Assembly (NCBI GenBank): GCA_900757695.1
Contig: CAAEOU010000201.1
Coordinates: 1 to 6,350, forward strand
Direction of reading: 5' to 3'
Length of the DNA: 6,350 nucleotides
Source: an uncultured Oscillospiraceae bacterium
Lineage (GTDB): Bacteria; Bacillota_A; Clostridia; Oscillospirales; Oscillospiraceae
The stretch's first letter is position 1, and each line of letters opens with the position of its first letter. Positions 6,014-6,350 of the stretch are shown in pieces. Both the position numbers and the translations under genes were made by a program. Under the pieces are notes generated by a model, which made no database searches, was not told where the DNA came from, and saw only the letters and a program-made list of their open reading frames with translations.

Positions 6014-6350
6014 ATGGCTTCAAACAATCAGAAAAAGCCCGAATTTTCCGCCCGCTCCGCCGATCCCAACGTGATGACCAGCACGGACTTCTCCTTTGTC
6101 CGGAAGCACTGGTATGTTGGCATCAAGGTACTGGCCCTCTATGCCATCTTTGCCATCCTCACCAGCTCCTTCTCCGTGCCTCTGTGGGTCAACTGGACGG
6201 TTTCCATCATTCTGCTGATCCTCTGGGTGTACTTTGACTATACCGATATCTATAAGCTGGCCATGCGGGACTACAACGTGGTCAAGTACGGGTATATTGA
6301 ATATGACCCCAAGCGTGGCCTGAAGACCGGCCTGCTGGCCCAGATTCCCG
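6014..6350 (+). CDS. Unknown two-helix membrane protein, 5' part only
   Basis: The frame is open from the ATG at 6014 to the right edge, with 112 whole codons visible and no stop. AAAGGA (5997-6002) lies 11 nt upstream. The first ~30 residues are hydrophilic (ASNNQKKPEF, then ARSADPN) and have no signal peptide. Two hydrophobic segments follow, ~34-53 and ~57-74, separated by a short turn (SVPLWVN), making a probable membrane hairpin with both ends in the cytoplasm. After it comes a Tyr- and Asp-rich stretch (VYFDYTDIYK, then VKYGYIEYDPKRG) starting a soluble or further region. I do not recognise the family. The clear promoter and ribosome binding site, and the hydrophobic pattern, support a real gene. 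It is transcribed divergently from the cotJ operon, which gives no functional clue. Confidence 0.8.
   Translation, partial: MASNNQKKPEFSARSADPNVMTSTDFSFVRKHWYVGIKVLALYAIFAILTSSFSVPLWVNWTVSIILLILWVYFDYTDIYKLAMRDYNVVKYGYIEYDPKRGLKTGLLAQIP

Noticed and set aside
5983..6237. An 84-codon + strand frame overlapping the start of the membrane protein gene
   Set aside because: It is out of frame with the gene that has the promoter, the ribosome binding site and a two-helix hydrophobic pattern; its own product has no coherent features.

Overview
The window looks like chromosomal DNA from a spore-forming gut Clostridium relative, most likely Oscillospiraceae/Ruminococcaceae. That placement is inference. 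It rests on the fairly GC-rich codon use with Firmicutes-style Shine-Dalgarno sites (GGAGG, AAGGAGG), a cotJ-type spore-coat operon, a lipobox lipoprotein, and Clostridia-like peptidoglycan deacetylase and GH2 enzymes. I see no insertion sequence, phage gene, CRISPR array, tRNA or rRNA.

Layout. (1) Positions 1-3541 hold a + strand unit: the 3' part of a secreted Ig-like/NodB polysaccharide deacetylase, then 14 nt later a complete cytoplasmic family 2 glycoside hydrolase (807 aa), closed by a strong intrinsic terminator. (2) A 159-nt intergenic stretch contains that terminator and a dyad-symmetric sequence. It is followed by a + strand gene for an uncharacterised 340-aa lipoprotein with a GTG start. 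(3) A short convergent gap with an imperfect hairpin separates this from a - strand spore-coat operon. That operon has a fused cotJA-cotJB gene followed 3 nt later by cotJC (manganese-catalase family). (4) A 195-nt divergent region carries a good sigma-A-type promoter pointing right, a weaker possible sigma-E promoter pointing left, and a hairpin in the rightward leader. It leads into the 5' part of an unknown two-helix membrane protein that runs off the right edge.

Function. The deacetylase acts outside the cell and the GH2 enzyme inside it. Their tight spacing implies co-transcription but not a shared pathway. The CotJ proteins would be made in the mother cell during sporulation and assemble in the spore coat. 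The most notable point is that CotJA and CotJB, separate proteins in Bacillus subtilis, form one open reading frame here with no visible internal start site. I found no convincing evidence for a wholly new system; the lipoprotein and the truncated membrane protein are the true unknowns.
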